Part shown: positions 61,327 to 64,000 of the stretch, piece by piece
How positions within the stretch are numbered: the stretch's first letter is position 1
How the letters are laid out: each line of letters starts with the position of its first letter
Assembly: GCA_964534275.1 (NCBI GenBank)
Contig: CAZHQG010000008.1
Span: 65,798 to 129,797, forward strand
DNA: 64,000 bases
Reading direction: 5' to 3'
Source of the DNA: HRBIN30 sp964534275
GTDB lineage: Bacteria > Desulfobacterota > Binatia > HRBIN30
Notes under the pieces: model-generated
Told to the model about the DNA's origin: nothing
What the model saw: the letters and a program-made list of their open reading frames with translations, nothing else
Database searches by the model: none
Position numbers and translations under genes: made by a program

Positions 61327-62328
61327 TCAAGGCTGGCTACTGCTCGCCTTGGGCCGCCAGCGGGCGACGTTGCGGTTGTGCTCTTCCAGCGTGCGTGCAA
61401 ACACGTGCGTCCCGTCTCCGCGGGCAACAAAGTACAGATAGTCCACTGCGGCTGGGCGCACGGCTGCTTCCAGCGACGCGCGGCCCGGGTTGCAAATCGG
61501 TCCAGGCGGCAAGCCAAAGTGACGGTACGTGTTGTAGGCGTGCTCGGCCTCCAGGTCGGCACGACCCGGAGGCCCGTTGCGCCCGCTGCCGTACATGGCC
61601 GTAGGATCCGCTTGCAACTTCATGCCCGCACGCAAGCGGTTGTGAAACACAGCCGCCACCAGCGGACGCTCCTCCGGCACCGCTGTTTCTTTCTCCACAA
61701 TCGAGGCGAGCGTGACCATTTCGTGCACGCTCATGCGCAACCGCTCGCGCTCGGCGTCCAAGTCGCGGGTGCGCTCGACAAAACGGTCGAGCATCGCGGC
61801 TACCAGAGCCTCCGGACGCTCGCTCCACACGAAGTGGTACGTGTCCGGAAACAAGTAGCCTTCGAGGCCGGTGGCAGGATGTCCGATGCGCTCGGCCAGC
61901 GCCGTGCTTCCCGCTGCGCAGCGGAACACATCGCGCCCGCCGAAACCCAGCGCTTCGAACTGCTCCGCAACGTCGGCCAACGTATCGCCTTCCCGCACCA
62001 GAAAGACATGGCGACCAAGTCGGCCCGACTCGAGTTCGGCCAGCAACTGTCGGGGGGAGAGCGAGTGCTCGAACAAGTAATCCCCTGGGCGCAGTAAGCG
62101 CTCGCTGCCGGTGAGCTTTCCCCATAGCTTCAGTTCCCACGGCGTTCGGACGAACCCTCGCTCGGCAAGCTCCTCCGCCACGCGACCAAACGAGTCGCCC
62201 GCTCCCACGCGCAGAAAAAATCCCTCCGGGGGCAACGCACGCGGGCGCTGGAAGTCCCACCACCACGCGCCACACACGAGGGCCACACCGACGCCCACGA
62301 TGCCCGCGACCGCCACAGCCACCCGCAT
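61327..62328 (-). CDS. mltG: Endolytic murein transglycosylase MltG
   Basis: 333 aa. One N-terminal membrane helix (about 3-22), a LysM-like segment (about 35-110) and the YceG/MltG catalytic domain. Motifs: LEGYLFPDTYHF, TLASIVEKETAVPEE with the catalytic Glu, AAVFHNRLRAGMKLQADPT, YNTYRHFGLPPGPICNPG. It cleaves nascent glycan strands in the periplasm and may end peptidoglycan polymerisation. A second peptidoglycan enzyme follows downstream on the same strand, 16 bases away in transcription order. Confidence 0.93.
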   Translation of the reverse strand: MRVAVAVAGIVGVGVALVCGAWWWDFQRPRALPPEGFFLRVGAGDSFGRVAEELAERGFVRTPWELKLWGKLTGSERLLRPGDYLFEHSLSPRQLLAELESGRLGRHVFLVREGDTLADVAEQFEALGFGGRDVFRCAAGSTALAERIGHPATGLEGYLFPDTYHFVWSERPEALVAAMLDRFVERTRDLDAERERLRMSVHEMVTLASIVEKETAVPEERPLVAAVFHNRLRAGMKLQADPTAMYGSGRNGPPGRADLEAEHAYNTYRHFGLPPGPICNPGRASLEAAVRPAAVDYLYFVARGDGTHVFARTLEEHNRNVARWRPKASSSQP

Positions 62329-62344
62329 GCTGCATCACCCAGGA

Positions 62345-64000
62345 TCAATCGGATCCAACCGAGCCGACAGATCCACCCGACTCCACCGGTAGTTCCGCAC
62401 CCAAACAGCGGGCAACTTCCGGCAGTGTCTGTCCGTTTTTCACCAAGCGATATTTTTCCCAAAACAGGGTGTCGATCTTTTTCAGTGCGGGTTTTGTCCG
62501 CTCGGTCCGATAGCGCGAAAGGTGGCCAGGGCCGCCGTTGTACACCGCGTACGTTGCTCGCGCCAAGTTATCCAATCCTCCTGGCTGCCGGTGTTCGCCG
62601 CGGGCGATGGCATAGTCACGTAAGTAATGGAGCGAGATTTCCGTGCCGGCACGCGCGTTGTACGCAATGTCCCAACGAATTCCCCGCAAGTCGTACACCC
62701 CGCGCCACACCCGCTCGTTGACCTGCATCAACCCCGAGGAACCCACCGCCGACCGAATGTAGGTGATCTTTCCCTTGTCGCGTACGAATTGACGCCAGCA
62801 GCTTTCTTGCCACGCTGTTGCCAGCACGATGCTGCGAAAGAGCTGGTGATATTCTGCGTCGAGACTACCGTTCTCCAATGCTCCTGCCGTGCTCCGCTCG
62901 AGCACCGCTTGCACCCGTGGCAAGTACTCGGCCACACGTTCCGGCGTGGCCAGCCATTCTTGGAGCTGCGCGGTCGACGGAGGGGTATCCGCAGCCCAAG
63001 CCACGCGCGGCTGCAACCACTTCCACCACCAGCGACTTTCGTCTGGCGGCATGCCGGTGAGGTCGGGCGGGGGGATTGGCGGACCAAACCCGAGCAAGAT
63101 CCGCAACTCCGGATCCACCGCGGTGTCGAACCGCAGAGGGTCGGTGACATCCGCAGGGGCGAGAATGCGCGCAAGGCGGCGCAAACCATCGGCACTCAGG
63201 TCGACGCCCATGCCTGGTCCAGCTTCCTGGAGCACGACCAACGCATCCCCGGCGCTGAGAAAGCTCAAGTACCGCAGCGCTTCTTGCCCCTTTTGGCGCA
63301 CCGCCACTTGCTGGAGCACCGGCGCGAAACGCTTCCAGGTGCGCACGAACAACTCGGGCACCGGGTCGGGAGCCCCGGGGTCGCTTGGCGCCAACGCCTC
63401 CAGCATGTCGTAGCGGCCTTCCAACAGCACGTCGGCAAGCGGCTGGCGCAGTTCGCGGATGAGCGAGTCGGCCCACACGAATTTGATCGTGTAGGTTAAA
63501 AACGCATCCCACTGGTCCAGCGCGCGCTGCCAGCGCTCGAGTTCTTCCGGGGTGAACGTGGGCTCAGGTCGCGGCGTGGGCTGGTCCACCAGCGGAACGT
63601 TCAGCGCCAGCGTGGCGCGAACGCCGCCGGGCGCCACCGCAACCTCTTCGAACCGCAACGAGGCGAGCATGCGGTCGACCCCTTCGCGCTCTTGACGCGG
63701 CAAATACAAGGGCAGGAGTTCCCGCAAGTCATCTACGGCTCGACCCAAGCGAAGCTCCACGGTTTCGAACTGCGGATGAGCACGCTCTTTCACCAACGAC
63801 CAGATCCGATTCGACACGAACGGTTTCTTTCCTTCCTTGTCGTAGAGCGCCGAATCCACCACGCGAAAACGCACCGTACGCCCGTCGTCGCTCAACACCG
63901 GCTCCTCGTACACTTCGAGGATGCCGTCCCAATCCACCGGCGCTAGACACTGCTCCCCCCAGGGTGTACCCAGACGCGCCTCGGCGCGCGACCGCACGCG
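62345..64000 (-). CDS. Lytic transglycosylase (SLT domain), 5' end beyond the window
   Basis: At least 550 residues; the N-terminus lies beyond position 64000. The C-terminal SLT domain (about the last 200 residues) has ATAWQESCWRQFVRDKGKI with the catalytic Glu, SAVGSSGLMQVNERVWRGVY and NARAGTEISLHYLRDYAIA, then ATYAVYNGGPGHLSRYRTE. The long upstream part has no family I recognise (KKPFVSNRIWSLVKERAHPQ, WDAFLTYTIKFVWADSLIRE). It should degrade peptidoglycan with formation of 1,6-anhydro ends. Lies upstream of mltG, so the two may share a transcript. Confidence 0.8.
   Translation of the reverse strand, partial: RVRSRAEARLGTPWGEQCLAPVDWDGILEVYEEPVLSDDGRTVRFRVVDSALYDKEGKKPFVSNRIWSLVKERAHPQFETVELRLGRAVDDLRELLPLYLPRQEREGVDRMLASLRFEEVAVAPGGVRATLALNVPLVDQPTPRPEPTFTPEELERWQRALDQWDAFLTYTIKFVWADSLIRELRQPLADVLLEGRYDMLEALAPSDPGAPDPVPELFVRTWKRFAPVLQQVAVRQKGQEALRYLSFLSAGDALVVLQEAGPGMGVDLSADGLRRLARILAPADVTDPLRFDTAVDPELRILLGFGPPIPPPDLTGMPPDESRWWWKWLQPRVAWAADTPPSTAQLQEWLATPERVAEYLPRVQAVLERSTAGALENGSLDAEYHQLFRSIVLATAWQESCWRQFVRDKGKITYIRSAVGSSGLMQVNERVWRGVYDLRGIRWDIAYNARAGTEISLHYLRDYAIARGEHRQPGGLDNLARATYAVYNGGPGHLSRYRTERTKPALKKIDTLFWEKYRLVKNGQTLPEVARCLGAELPVESGGSVGSVGSD

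Overview
The window is a high-GC (mostly 60-70 %) bacterial chromosome segment, densely coded on both strands, with one tRNA gene, no rRNA operon, no CRISPR array and no intact insertion sequence. Secreted proteins with an EF-hand/dockerin-like Cys-bracketed module next to Thr-Pro linkers, a c-type cytochrome set, an aa3-type oxidase and an Ehr/Hyf-like membrane complex suggest an uncultured, largely aerobic, deltaproteobacterial-grade lineage (for example Candidatus Binatota or a relative). That placement is inference from gene style; no marker tree was possible.

Layout. 1-6.4 kb: two exported proteins (a reeler-like/EF-hand protein and a PQQ-type beta-propeller lipoprotein) downstream of a coxB-coxA-coxC operon, with a divergent universal stress protein. 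6.4-14.4 kb: a 630-aa Thr-Pro-repeat surface protein, a small beta-barrel protein, a penicillin-acylase-family hydrolase, a LysR regulator and glmU. 14.7-19.6 kb: a minus-strand run encoding an ECF transporter (EcfT, a fused double-ATPase EcfA, an S component), a 53-aa zinc ribbon and a CoA-transferase. 19.9-28.7 kb: two divergent regulators, each an excisionase-type helix-turn-helix fused to a PTS EIIA domain. The second is translationally coupled to a six-gene Hyf/complex-I-like operon (HyfB, C, E, F, G-like and a ferredoxin-NuoB fusion) whose large subunit has lost the cysteines that hold the NiFe centre.

29-34.4 kb: a gene-poor, lower-GC stretch holding a truncated metallophosphoesterase, two overlapping MutS-like ATPase genes and a tRNA-Asn at its edge, looking like a small acquired island. 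34.5-42 kb: cytochrome c', a membrane protein, a DJ-1/PfpI protein, a diheme cytochrome, recG and a GH3 lipoprotein. 42-48.5 kb: citrate synthase, transketolase with a coupled 32-aa membrane peptide, an enoyl-CoA hydratase, a dihydropteroate-synthase-like protein, an Rrf2 regulator and a 7Fe ferredoxin. 48.7-64 kb: a WYL regulator, two convergent secreted proteins sharing the EF-hand module, a GT-C-like membrane protein, glutaryl-CoA dehydrogenase, an ArsB/NhaD-type transporter, an orphan DGQHR (DndB-like) gene preceded by direct repeats, aat, an MFS exporter, mltG and a lytic transglycosylase running off the right edge.

The locus most worth study is the Ehr-type complex with its paired HTH-EIIA regulators (19.9-28.7 kb): a proton- or ion-pumping, iron-sulfur-wired membrane complex with no visible hydrogen-activating site, next to proteins that could tie its expression to phosphotransferase state.
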